Assembly: GCA_002412625.1 (NCBI GenBank)
Contig: DHVK01000018.1
Coordinates: 1 to 33,263 of the forward strand
Source of the DNA: Cloacimonetes bacterium UBA5210
GTDB taxonomy: Bacteria; Cloacimonadota; Cloacimonadia; Cloacimonadales; Cloacimonadaceae
Length of the DNA: 33,263 nt
Direction: 5' to 3'
A program made the position numbers and the translations under genes. This document shows positions 26,236 through 33,254 of the stretch, one piece after another; the first letter of the stretch is position 1; every line of letters starts with the position of its first letter. The notes under the pieces are model-generated. The model did no database searches. It was not told the origin of the DNA and worked only from the letters and a program-made list of their open reading frames with translations.

Positions 26236-27308
26236 AGATTGCCCTGGGAATGAGCGGTGGCATCGATAGCAGCATGTGCGCCCTGATGCTGAAAGAGCAG
26301 GGGCACGAGGTGATCGGTATCACGATGGCTAAATGGAGCCCGGCCAGCGGTATTCTGGCTGCTGATAAACGTGGCTGTTTCGGTCCGTCCGAGCCGGAAG
26401 CACTGGAGGCCGCTAAGCGCTCTGCCGCAAAGCTGGGCATCGAGCATCACATCATCAACCTGGAAGAAGAATTCAAGCACTGTGTCCTGCAATACTACCG
26501 CGATAGCTATCTCCGGGGTGAAACTCCGAATCCCTGTGTGGTGTGCAATCGCCGCATCAAGTTTGGCGATTTGATCGATAAAACCAGAGCATTGGGGATC
26601 GAGTTTGAGCGCTTTGCCACCGGCCACTATGCCCGTATCCGCTTTGATGAGGTGAGCGACAGGTACCAATTGCTGCGAGCGCTGGATTTGCGCAAGGATC
26701 AATCCTATTTTCTCAGTATGCTGAGCCAGGAACAGCTTGCCATTACCCTGTTCCCACTGGGCGAGATACTCAAGGAAGATATCAAGGCCTTGGCCAAATC
26801 CCGAGCATACGAGTATCTGGTGAAGAAAAAGGAAAGCCAGGACTTTTTGGAAAGCTATGATAATAGTCCACTCTTTAGCGGAAGCAGCATAGAGCCGGGT
26901 GATTATGTGGATCGCAACGGCAGGGTGCTCGGCAAACACAACGGCTTGATCCACTACACGATAGGGCAGAGGAAGGGGCTGGGTTTGGCCGGCTTTGCCC
27001 GTCCGCAATATGTGATCGGCATAGATTACCCGAACAACCGGGTGATCATCGGTGAAGAAGAGCTGCTCTATGGTAATACACTATATGCGACAGAGGTTAA
27101 CTGGCTTTCGATCGCCGCACCCTCAGACACTTTGAAGTGCTATGCCCGGATTCGTTTGGCTCACACTCCCCAGGGATGCACGGTTGAACCATTGGCTGAT
27201 GGGCGTTACTATGTGAAATTCGATGCTCCCCTATCGGCCATCACGCCGGGGCAGGTGATTGCCTTTTATCAGGAAGATGTGGTGCTGGGAGCCGGATTTA
27301 TCAGCTAG
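26232..27308 (+). CDS. mnmA: tRNA 2-thiouridylase (MnmA family), second catalytic Cys missing
   Basis: A 358-aa PP-loop ATPase of the family that thiolates U34 of Lys, Glu and Gln tRNAs. The PP-loop SGGIDSS is at residues 8-14. The first catalytic Cys lies in NPCVVCNRRIKFG (Cys102 and Cys105, with Cys105 in the usual LCN position). FATGHYAR, RKDQSYFLSML and HYTIGQRKGLGLAG are all family landmarks. The second catalytic Cys, normally in ESQDICF, is absent: the sequence is ESQDFLES (201-208). Either this is a subgroup using the CxxC pair, with or without an Fe-S cluster, or its target or sulfur donor differs. It overlaps the HgdB-like gene by four bases. It ends four bases from the convergent guaA stop. 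Confidence 0.9.
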   Translation: MKIALGMSGGIDSSMCALMLKEQGHEVIGITMAKWSPASGILAADKRGCFGPSEPEALEAAKRSAAKLGIEHHIINLEEEFKHCVLQYYRDSYLRGETPNPCVVCNRRIKFGDLIDKTRALGIEFERFATGHYARIRFDEVSDRYQLLRALDLRKDQSYFLSMLSQEQLAITLFPLGEILKEDIKALAKSRAYEYLVKKKESQDFLESYDNSPLFSGSSIEPGDYVDRNGRVLGKHNGLIHYTIGQRKGLGLAGFARPQYVIGIDYPNNRVIIGEEELLYGNTLYATEVNWLSIAAPSDTLKCYARIRLAHTPQGCTVEPLADGRYYVKFDAPLSAITPGQVIAFYQEDVVLGAGFIS

Positions 27309-27312
27309 AGAA

Positions 27313-28848
27313 TCACTCCCATTCAATGGTCGCGGGGGGCTTGGAACTGATATCGTAAACTACCCGGGAAATTCCCTTCACTTCGTTACAAATGCGGTTT
27401 GATACGTGTTTGAGGAATTCAAAGGGGAATTCTGTGACTTCCGCGGTCATACCATCCACACTGTTCACCGCACGCAGCGCGCAGACCTGTTCATAGGTAC
27501 GCTCATCGCCCATCACTCCCACGCTGTTGATCGGTAGGAGCACCGCAAAAGCCTGCCAGGTATCGTTATATAGCTTCCAGTTGTGCAGTTCTTCGATGAA
27601 TATCTCGTCTGCCAGTTGCAGCAAGCGCACTTTCTCTTCATCCACATCCCCCAGGATGCGTACTGCCAGACCAGGGCCCGGGAAGGGGTGCCGGCTTACC
27701 AGTGCATCCGGTAAATTCAGCTCTCTGCCTGCCTCACGCACTTCATCTTTGAAGAGTTCGCGCAGAGGCTCCACCAGCTTCAGCTTCATTTTCTCCGGCA
27801 AACCACCCACGTTATGATGGCTCTTGATGGTCACAGAGGGCCCCGCAAAGGAAACACTCTCGATCACATCCGGATACAGCGTGCCCTGCGCCAACCACTT
27901 GGCATCGGGATATTTGGCAGCTTCAGCTTCAAAGACTTCGATGAATGTAGCGCCGATGATCTTTCGCTTCTGCTCCGGGTCGCTGATCCCTTTCATGCGC
28001 TGCATAAAGACCACCGAGGCATCCACAAAGTCTATCTTTAGCGAAGGATAGGCCTTGAACATGGTTTTCACCCGCTCCGCTTCACGGAAGCGCATCAGAC
28101 CGGTATCGACAAAGATCGGAATCAGTTTATCGCCGATTGCCTGATGAATGAGCGCTGCTGCCACAGAGGAATCCACGCCGCCACTGAGCCCCAGAATGAC
28201 CCGGTTGTCCCGCACTTGCTCGCGAATCTTGGCAATGGCATCGTGGACGAAGGAGCCCGCATTCCAATCCGGCTGCAAGCCCACTATCCGGAACAGGAAG
28301 TTGCTTAAAAGCTGCTTTCCGCATAGGCTGTGGTGCACTTCCGGGTGAAATTGCAGGGCATAAATGGGCAGTTCTTTGTGACGAAATGCCGCGTGGTCCG
28401 AGTTCACCGTTGTTGCCAGGATCTGCATGGAGTCCGTGACGCGCTCAATTTTGTCCGCGTGACTCATCCAAACTTGTGCCATATCCTGAATGCCACTGAA
28501 CAGGGGATCCTCTTGCAGGAGGTGGATGTGGGCTTTGCCATACTCACGTTTGGCAGCCGGTGCTACTTCTGCGGCAAAGTGTTCCCCGATCAATTGCATA
28601 CCGTAGCAAATGCCCAGGATGGGTAGCTCCAGGTCCCAAATCTCCGGGCTAGGTTTGGGTGCCTCAGGATTGCTGATGGAAAACGGGCTGCCGGAGAGGA
28701 TGAGAGCTTTCGGTGCCAGTTCGCGGATCTTCGCGATTGGCATATTGAAGGGATGGATCTCCGAATACACTCCGGCTTCGCGAACCTTGCGGGCGATGAG
28801 CTGGGTGTATTGAGAACCGAAATCCAAGATTAAAACCATGTTTTGCAT
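27313..28848 (-). CDS. guaA: GMP synthase (glutamine-hydrolysing)
   Basis: A 511-aa two-domain enzyme that aminates XMP to GMP with glutamine. The N-terminal class I amidotransferase has the nucleophile in LGICYGMQ and the His/Glu pair in LQFHPEVHHS. The PP-loop domain has ILGLSGGVDSSVAA, and the C-terminal dimerisation domain ends with DISSKPPATIEWE. Its full length is typical of the family. The start at 28848 follows AAGGTGA, which overlaps the stop of the metallo-hydrolase gene four bases upstream, so it is the last gene of a three-gene minus-strand operon. Confidence 0.98.
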   Translation of the reverse strand: MQNMVLILDFGSQYTQLIARKVREAGVYSEIHPFNMPIAKIRELAPKALILSGSPFSISNPEAPKPSPEIWDLELPILGICYGMQLIGEHFAAEVAPAAKREYGKAHIHLLQEDPLFSGIQDMAQVWMSHADKIERVTDSMQILATTVNSDHAAFRHKELPIYALQFHPEVHHSLCGKQLLSNFLFRIVGLQPDWNAGSFVHDAIAKIREQVRDNRVILGLSGGVDSSVAAALIHQAIGDKLIPIFVDTGLMRFREAERVKTMFKAYPSLKIDFVDASVVFMQRMKGISDPEQKRKIIGATFIEVFEAEAAKYPDAKWLAQGTLYPDVIESVSFAGPSVTIKSHHNVGGLPEKMKLKLVEPLRELFKDEVREAGRELNLPDALVSRHPFPGPGLAVRILGDVDEEKVRLLQLADEIFIEELHNWKLYNDTWQAFAVLLPINSVGVMGDERTYEQVCALRAVNSVDGMTAEVTEFPFEFLKHVSNRICNEVKGISRVVYDISSKPPATIEWE

Positions 28849-28852
28849 TATA

Positions 28853-29479
28853 TCACCTTACAAAAGGATTGTTTAGCTTTTCCATGCCGATGGAGGTGCG
28901 GGGTCCGTGCCCCGGGAACACCACAATGTCATCCGGCAAAATAAACAGCTTGCGCTTGATGGAATTGATAATCTGTTCATGGCTGCCACCCGGGAAATCC
29001 GTGCGGCCAATGCTTTGTTCAAACAGAGTATCTCCGGAAATGAGGAATTTGTCGATCAACAGGCAGATGCCGCCTGGAGTGTGTCCCGGTGTATGTCTCA
29101 CCCGGATTTGATGCTGCCCCATCATGAAAACATCGCCATCTTGCAGAATGATGTCTGCCGGAGCCGGTTCCAGAGGTGAGCCCATGTATTCACTAAGGTT
29201 TTTTTTGTTGTTCACCAGCATCTCGGCATCAGCTTGGTGAATGGCCACCTGACTATCCAGTTTATTCTTGAAATAGGGGATGCCGCCGATGTGATCTCCA
29301 TGGCCGTGAGTGATGACGATGGTGCGCACTTTCAGCCCCCGATCAATAATAGTTTTGAGCACTTCCGCGGAAGGCGCGGAGGGATCCACCAGGATGGCAT
29401 CCGGAGTGTCGTCATCCCAAACTAGCCAGGTGTTGGTCTGGTATGCCGGCAACAGGACAAATGCTTCAATCTTCAACAT
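28853..29479 (-). CDS. Metallo-beta-lactamase-fold hydrolase (glyoxalase II-like)
   Basis: A 208-aa MBL-fold hydrolase. The metal motif THGHGDH (57-63) contains HxHxDH, followed by RHTPGHTPGG, the bridging Asp in ISGDTLFEQSIGRTDFPGG, and the late histidine in FPGHGP. This is the compact glyoxalase II/YcbL-like subgroup. YcbL-type proteins hydrolyse S-lactoylglutathione-like thioesters; the substrate here is unproven. The ATG at 29479 is preceded by GAGGAT. It sits between a PP-loop thiolase and guaA, probably cotranscribed. Confidence 0.92.
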   Translation of the reverse strand: MLKIEAFVLLPAYQTNTWLVWDDDTPDAILVDPSAPSAEVLKTIIDRGLKVRTIVITHGHGDHIGGIPYFKNKLDSQVAIHQADAEMLVNNKKNLSEYMGSPLEPAPADIILQDGDVFMMGQHQIRVRHTPGHTPGGICLLIDKFLISGDTLFEQSIGRTDFPGGSHEQIINSIKRKLFILPDDIVVFPGHGPRTSIGMEKLNNPFVR

Positions 29480-29489
29480 AATGTATCCT

Positions 29490-30488
29490 CTAACGCTTGT
29501 CTAGTGATATACGGTATTTGATCACGGTTTCGTGCTTCGCTTTGTTGCATTCCAGCTCCGCGGAGCGCGTATGTGAACTCAAGCACACAGTTCCGGAGTC
29601 TTCTGCCTTGCTATGGTAATACCAGAAGATCTGAAGCGCGAGTTGCAAAGTTGCTTCCTGGCGGGGGTATTCATGCAGAACTCCCAGCGGTCCGGTAATA
29701 TCTTTGGCTTTCAGCTGGTTATCCGGGATCAGTGTCTCCAGTTTCATATTCTCGGCTTCGTCCCGGCCGATAATCAGCTTTGTGCTTGGGCTCAGGCGGA
29801 AATGCCTGCCCCACTTCAGCAGTACGAGACTTAGCGGGTCCAATTGATTATATTGAATCAGGTCTTTCAAGCGCAGAGAGTAGTTTCTGTCGGTCAGCAG
29901 GCATCCCCCAGCGGGAGCGGGGAAGTTCACCATGCCCAGCTCTTCTGCCAGTTCCAGCTGCCTGGATCTGCCCCTGCCGGATATGGCAAGGAGGTCTTCT
30001 TTGTCCACCCATTGTTCGCGGATGGGCAGTGTGTCCGGGAGTAGTTTTTGGGATAGCGGACGCACCAAAAGATCCTTGTAGCCGCTCAACTTGCCTACTC
30101 TGTTCATGGCATCCTTACGCTGGCTCATCGGGCGTTGGCCCAAGACTTCGCCGGAGATCAGATAATGCGCGTTCAATTCGGACAGCATATCTCCAGCCAT
30201 TTTGAACATCAAAGCGTGACAATCCACACAGGGATTCATGTGCTTGCCAAACACAACCTGGGGATCTTGCATCATCGCCAGATGTTCTTTAGCAATGTCC
30301 CGCACGATGAGGTCTATCCCGTTTTCACGGGCAGCATCAAGGGCGCGTTCCACCGGCATATATGGCGTGAGAAAGTAAACCGGATACACCTTGTAACCGG
30401 CTTTTTGCATCCATTTCACGGTTATCAGGCTATCCAATCCACCGGAAAACAATGCGATTGCTGAATAGGGAGATTTGTAAGTGTTCAT
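29490..30488 (-). CDS. ThiI/MnmA-like PP-loop ATPase (tRNA thiolation-type)
   Basis: A 332-aa PP-loop protein. LFSGGLDS (13-20) is the ATP pyrophosphatase loop, followed by a CxxC in NPCVDCHALM (Cys87, Cys90), then GEVLGQRPMSQ, and PAGGCLLTD with Cys196. Family members are annotated as tRNA 4-thiouridine synthase-like or MnmA-like proteins lacking the THUMP domain; the C-terminal 110 residues resemble the NFACT-R/DUF814-type RNA-binding appendage. It probably thiolates a tRNA, target unknown. Three starts are possible (TTG 30548, ATG 30515, ATG 30488). The last begins just before the PP-loop as in relatives and is chosen, although no strong Shine-Dalgarno precedes any of them. It is first gene of the operon with the MBL hydrolase and guaA. 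Confidence 0.82.
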   Translation of the reverse strand: MNTYKSPYSAIALFSGGLDSLITVKWMQKAGYKVYPVYFLTPYMPVERALDAARENGIDLIVRDIAKEHLAMMQDPQVVFGKHMNPCVDCHALMFKMAGDMLSELNAHYLISGEVLGQRPMSQRKDAMNRVGKLSGYKDLLVRPLSQKLLPDTLPIREQWVDKEDLLAISGRGRSRQLELAEELGMVNFPAPAGGCLLTDRNYSLRLKDLIQYNQLDPLSLVLLKWGRHFRLSPSTKLIIGRDEAENMKLETLIPDNQLKAKDITGPLGVLHEYPRQEATLQLALQIFWYYHSKAEDSGTVCLSSHTRSAELECNKAKHETVIKYRISLDKR

Positions 30489-31020
30489 ATCCGTAACTAA
30501 GCAATTTTTTGCCATCAATCTGTCAAGGAATTTGCCTGCTATGACCAAGAGCTTTTGCTCTTAATGATACAACGCTTCACCCAAAGATGCAAATGAATAT
30601 CCCTCGTCTCAGTGGTCGGATATATTTATGGGACAGAGGATAGCCAGTGCATATGGTAAAAACGGCCGTCAGTCGGTCGTTGTTTATCTGGAGACAAATA
30701 GCATCCATCGGTATGATTGGAATAGACTAGATCAGGTATTTCGTCATAACAAGAGAGGAAATCCCAAAGCTGGGTATGTTCATTCAACCAAGCATACTGG
30801 GGAAAAATGCCTCAAAAAATTGGCTTGAAGCCAAAGACGATGACAAAGTAAGTGATTGTTTGAAGAAACTGACTAAGCTTGCTAGGCATTTTTTTACAAA
30901 TTTGTATTTGCGTTTCAGAAAAAAACGATTATATTAGACGATATAAGTGTTCAGATGATTTGAATAATCCTCGTACTCCGTTTGATAAATTCATTAAACA
31001 GGGAGTTATAACAGCATGAG
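30489..31020. other. Intergenic region without recognised gene
   Basis: This stretch separates the divergent PP-loop operon and the zinc-ribbon gene. A frame of 66 codons at 30628-30828, and another interrupted by a TAG near 30730, resemble no family known to me. The second (IRYFVITREEIPKLGMFIQP) could be a gene remnant. A possible plus-strand promoter is TTGCGT (30908-30913), 16 bases, TATATT (30930-30935). TTGACA on the minus strand near 30534 may be a -35 for the PP-loop operon. Confidence 0.4.
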
Positions 31021-31021
31021 A

Positions 31022-31049
31022 TTTGAGATTTCATTTGATACGCTATAAT
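31022..31049 (+). promoter_or_regulatory. Candidate promoter of the zinc-ribbon gene
   Basis: A perfect -10 TATAAT at 31044-31049 with a weak -35 TTTGAG at 31022-31027 (16-base spacer). It would give a leader of roughly 118 bases before the ATG at 31174. Confidence 0.45.
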
Positions 31050-31173
31050 CAGAGCCGTGAAAAATATTACAACAGATTCAGGGATCCATTTCATTCCATG
31101 AGCCTTTCCTTTTGTTCTGGGACTGCCTCTAATCAGAATGTCAGATGTCCCGAACACAAAAAAAGGAGATACA

Positions 31174-31347
31174 ATGCCAGACAAAAACTTAATCTGCAAA
31201 GACTGCTCAAAGGAATTCGCTTTCACCGAAGGCGAACAAGAATTCTACAAAGAGAAGGGTCTCACCAACGAACCCCAACGCTGCCCTGAATGCCGTAAAG
31301 CCAAAAAGCAGCAGTTCAATCGCAATAACTATGACCGTCGCTACTAA
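31174..31347 (+). CDS. Small zinc-ribbon protein (57 aa)
   Basis: A 57-residue basic protein with a treble-clef/zinc-ribbon: Cys8-x2-Cys11 and Cys37-x2-Cys40 (ICKDC and RCPEC). They are separated by the acidic-aromatic stretch FAFTEGEQEFYKEKGL, and a Lys/Arg/Asn-rich tail follows. This matches the widespread CxxC...CPEC probable zinc-binding domain family found in cold-shock-like and RNA-associated small proteins; the role is unknown. The ATG at 31174 follows AAAAGGAG. An upstream in-frame ATG at 31138 reads through that ribosome binding site and is rejected. It is monocistronic, with its own promoter candidate and terminator. Confidence 0.88.
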   Translation: MPDKNLICKDCSKEFAFTEGEQEFYKEKGLTNEPQRCPECRKAKKQQFNRNNYDRRY

Positions 31348-31370
31348 ATAAGCGATAGACCATATTTGTT

Positions 31371-31398
31371 ACGCCGTTCTTAATGGACGGCGTTTTTT
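31371..31398 (+). terminator. Rho-independent terminator of the zinc-ribbon gene
   Basis: ACGCCGT (31371-31377) pairs with ACGGCGT (31387-31393), with two further inner pairs around TTAAT, followed by TTTTTT. It lies 24 bases after the stop codon. Confidence 0.93.
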
Positions 31399-31399
31399 G

Positions 31400-32180
31400 G
31401 TTTGCCCAGAATGCTTTCTGCGCCGATGGACTGAAAGAAGTCCTGACGCCTCACCAGCGGGAAGTCAACATGAGATCAAGGGCGTTGCTGGCATCGGCAA
31501 GGTCTGAAGTAAGAAGCAGTGAGAATATGGAGCATAGCGTGTGCAAACTGATGTTGGTCGGTAGAGAGGGTAACCTTGCCAAAAGTGGGAAAGCCCTAAA
31601 GCTGGATAACTCTACAGATTATGACAGATGGCTTCATATTCAGGCAGGAAAGCTTAACTGGGGAAGCCTGTTGTCGTCTGCGCATGCGGTAAGCTCAATC
31701 AAGCAGAGATGCATGTGCGAGTCCATGCAATAAGTTGGGAAGTCCTTTCTGCGAGAATACTGCTCAAACTGAAAGAAATCTATCGACCTAATCAAGGTCA
31801 GTGAACCGACACTCTATTATCTTCACACTTCACCTGTTTTACGCTCTCCGAACTGGATGGTGTTTCAAGAAACAGTGAAGCAAACTCCTGATCAGAGACA
31901 ATTGAATGATAGCACAAAAACCTTTCCCAAAGCACTTTAGACCATATCCAGACAATCACAGATTACCCGCTATAAACCCATACGACCACTGTGACAGGTG
32001 ATACTCATTTGCAACTTGGTGTGAGACTTTGTGCTTCCATTTGAATGCGCGTGACGCAATTGATTGTCTTGAACGATCCTATCGCCAAGCCCGCATAGTT
32101 GTCCGGAGCTTAAACAGGTTTTAAGGCGTTATCGTGCTATGGTGATTGGAGGAAGACGGCGTAATCTCAGCTTAAGCGCA
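31400..32180. other. Non-coding or unrecognised region
   Basis: Almost 800 bases between the zinc-ribbon terminator and MITE-like copy B. One frame stays open to 31733; from the ATG at 31470 (five bases after GGGAAG) it would encode 87 residues rich in Ser and Arg. It resembles no family I know. The rest is closed in all frames. No RNA gene was recognised, although the GC-rich first half could encode a structured RNA. Confidence 0.4.
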
Positions 32181-32524
32181 GGTTGTTGACAAAGTCTGTG
32201 TATTTTGGTTACATTACGATATGAAGATAATCCCAAGCTCTCATAATATTGGATTCATTATGAAATGCAACATTTCTATCATGAGTTAATTCCGAGCGGG
32301 ACGTTATTTTAGATAGACTTTATCTTAACATAAAACTGATTCGAGTCCTGTAGGGACGACATATTCTAAACTGACCAAACAAAATGACGTGATGCCATCC
32401 CTACAGGACTCTATTTAATATATAAAACAATGCATTATCTATCTATAATGCCTCCCTACGGGATTCAGCAATCAATGACGCAGATGTTTGAATTTTGTGA
32501 TTAGTGGGCTTTGTCAACAGTCTG
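32181..32524 (-). repeat. MITE-like element, copy B (344 bp, inverted)
   Basis: Reverse complement of the element at 22535-22878, the same length. It has terminal inverted repeats TGTTGACAAAG at both ends, and the internal 14-bp inverted repeat is conserved. Unlike copy A, no direct repeat flanks it. The REP-like core GTAGGGACGACATATT, widespread in Bacteroidetes-type genomes as I recall, is inside. Confidence 0.85.
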
Positions 32525-32551
32525 ATGCGGCTGGAAGGCGCTTCTACACTT

Positions 32552-32578
32552 TGCAGACGGGACGTCTGCAATCCTCTC
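32552..32578 (+). repeat. Perfect hairpin repeat
   Basis: TGCAGAC-GGGAC-GTCTGCA (7-bp perfect stem, 5-base loop) followed by ATCCTCTC. It is the second copy of the sequence at 23034-23060. Confidence 0.7.
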
Positions 32579-32631
32579 CGGGGTGTACACAACAACACCG
32601 AGCGGGACAGAGGATTCGACACTTCATTGTG

Positions 32632-32650
32632 AGCCCTGCCAGGGGCGACA
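32632..32650 (+). repeat. REP-like hairpin, distal copy
   Basis: AGCCCTGCCAGGGGCGACA shares the AGCCCT-N-GGGCGACA plan with the repeats at 32712 and 33234. A longer hairpin follows directly, CGAGGG (32659-32664) pairing with CCCTCG (32683-32688), so this is a composite palindromic unit. Confidence 0.65.
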
Positions 32651-32711
32651 GATCATAGCGAGGGTGCGTAGCGAAGCGGAGCCCCTCGATGAATGCAGCG
32701 CCCCCCCCCAT

Positions 32712-32732
32712 AGCCCTTTATGGGCGACACAA
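32712..32732 (+). repeat. REP-like hairpin, left end of transposase unit
   Basis: The 21 bases start AGCCCTTTATGGGCGACA and are the exact reverse complement of 33234-33254. GCCC-TTTAT-GGGC forms a small hairpin. The transposase stop codon lies within it. Confidence 0.85.
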
Positions 32733-33158
32733 TATTTCCGGATCCCAATGCTTCTTCAACAGGGTCTCAAATTCATCTACTGCGCTCGTATGATGGTGAT
32801 GTTCATTCTGGTTGCGGATGTACGCGGTGATGGTGTGCAGGTTTGACTTGCTCACGGAATATGCCGCATATCCATCCTGCCAATGGAATTCCGAGCAATG
32901 CTCTTTGCGTATCCATCTGCTGGAATTAGCCTTTATCTTGGCCATAAACTCGCCTATACTAAGGTCTTTGGGCATCAGGCATAGTATGTGGACATGATCT
33001 TCGATGCCGTTGACAATGATGGAAATACCTCCGATATTGTTTATAATACCGGAAATGTAGTTATGAATCTTGGGTTGAAGGGCTTTGGTGAGCCATCTTG
33101 TATGGTTCTTGGTAGTGAAGATGATATGCACAGCCAGATGACAATAGGATGCGGGCAT
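32718..33158 (-). CDS. tnpA: IS200-like / REP-associated tyrosine transposase (Y1, HUH)
   Basis: A 146-aa HUH single-strand transposase. The metal-binding HUH motif is His55-Val-His57 in GIEDHVHIL, WQDGYAAYSVSKS is at about 93-105, and the probable catalytic Tyr113 lies in ITAYIRNQNEHH. The length is that of IS200-type TnpA; RAYT proteins are often somewhat longer. The ATG at 33158 follows AAGGAG with six bases spacing, so the 20-residue upstream extension is not used. The last codons (LCRP and stop) are written by the flanking hairpin repeat itself. The gene appears intact. It would cut and rejoin single-stranded hairpin-ended DNA. Confidence 0.93.
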   Translation of the reverse strand: MPASYCHLAVHIIFTTKNHTRWLTKALQPKIHNYISGIINNIGGISIIVNGIEDHVHILCLMPKDLSIGEFMAKIKANSSRWIRKEHCSEFHWQDGYAAYSVSKSNLHTITAYIRNQNEHHHHTSAVDEFETLLKKHWDPEILCRP

Positions 33159-33233
33159 GGTCGTCTCCTTGATCATAATCTTTGATGGAGCGTTTCTAAT
33201 GCCTGTAATATTTGTCAAGGAGGATTTGTGGAT

Positions 33234-33254
33234 TTGTGTCGCCCATAAAGGGCT
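33234..33254 (-). repeat. REP-like hairpin, right end of transposase unit
   Basis: Exact inverted copy of 32712-32732, located 76 bases upstream of the transposase start. It contains the hairpin GCCC-ATAAA-GGGC. Confidence 0.85.

Larger units (their letters stand above)
32712..33254 (-). mobile_element. IS200/RAYT-like unit bounded by inverted hairpin repeats
   Basis: A Y1 transposase gene lies between two exact 21-bp inverted copies of a hairpin repeat, 543 bases in all. IS200/IS605 elements end in subterminal hairpins rather than classical inverted repeats, and REP-associated transposases (RAYTs) are flanked by inverted REP sequences. The arrangement fits the latter. No tnpB accompanies it. 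The right end is nine bases from the window edge. Confidence 0.75.

Noticed and set aside
30628..30910. Two short frames in the region upstream of the zinc-ribbon gene
   Set aside because: One has no family resemblance and no ribosome binding site, the other has an in-frame TAG. They could be remnants but there is no evidence of what.
31383..31733. 116-codon open frame on the plus strand
   Set aside because: It begins inside the terminator hairpin and its composition is unlike the neighbouring genes. At most the part from 31470 deserves a look, so it is not called as a gene.
22535..32524. Idea that the block between the MITE-like copies is a composite transposon
   Set aside because: The enclosed genes are core functions (guaA, mnmA), no transposase lies inside, and only copy A has matching flanks while the outer flanks of the pair do not match.
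32658..32690. CGAGGG...CCCTCG hairpin as a terminator for the transposase gene
   Set aside because: It has a long loop, no T-tract on either strand and looks like part of a REP-like repeat.
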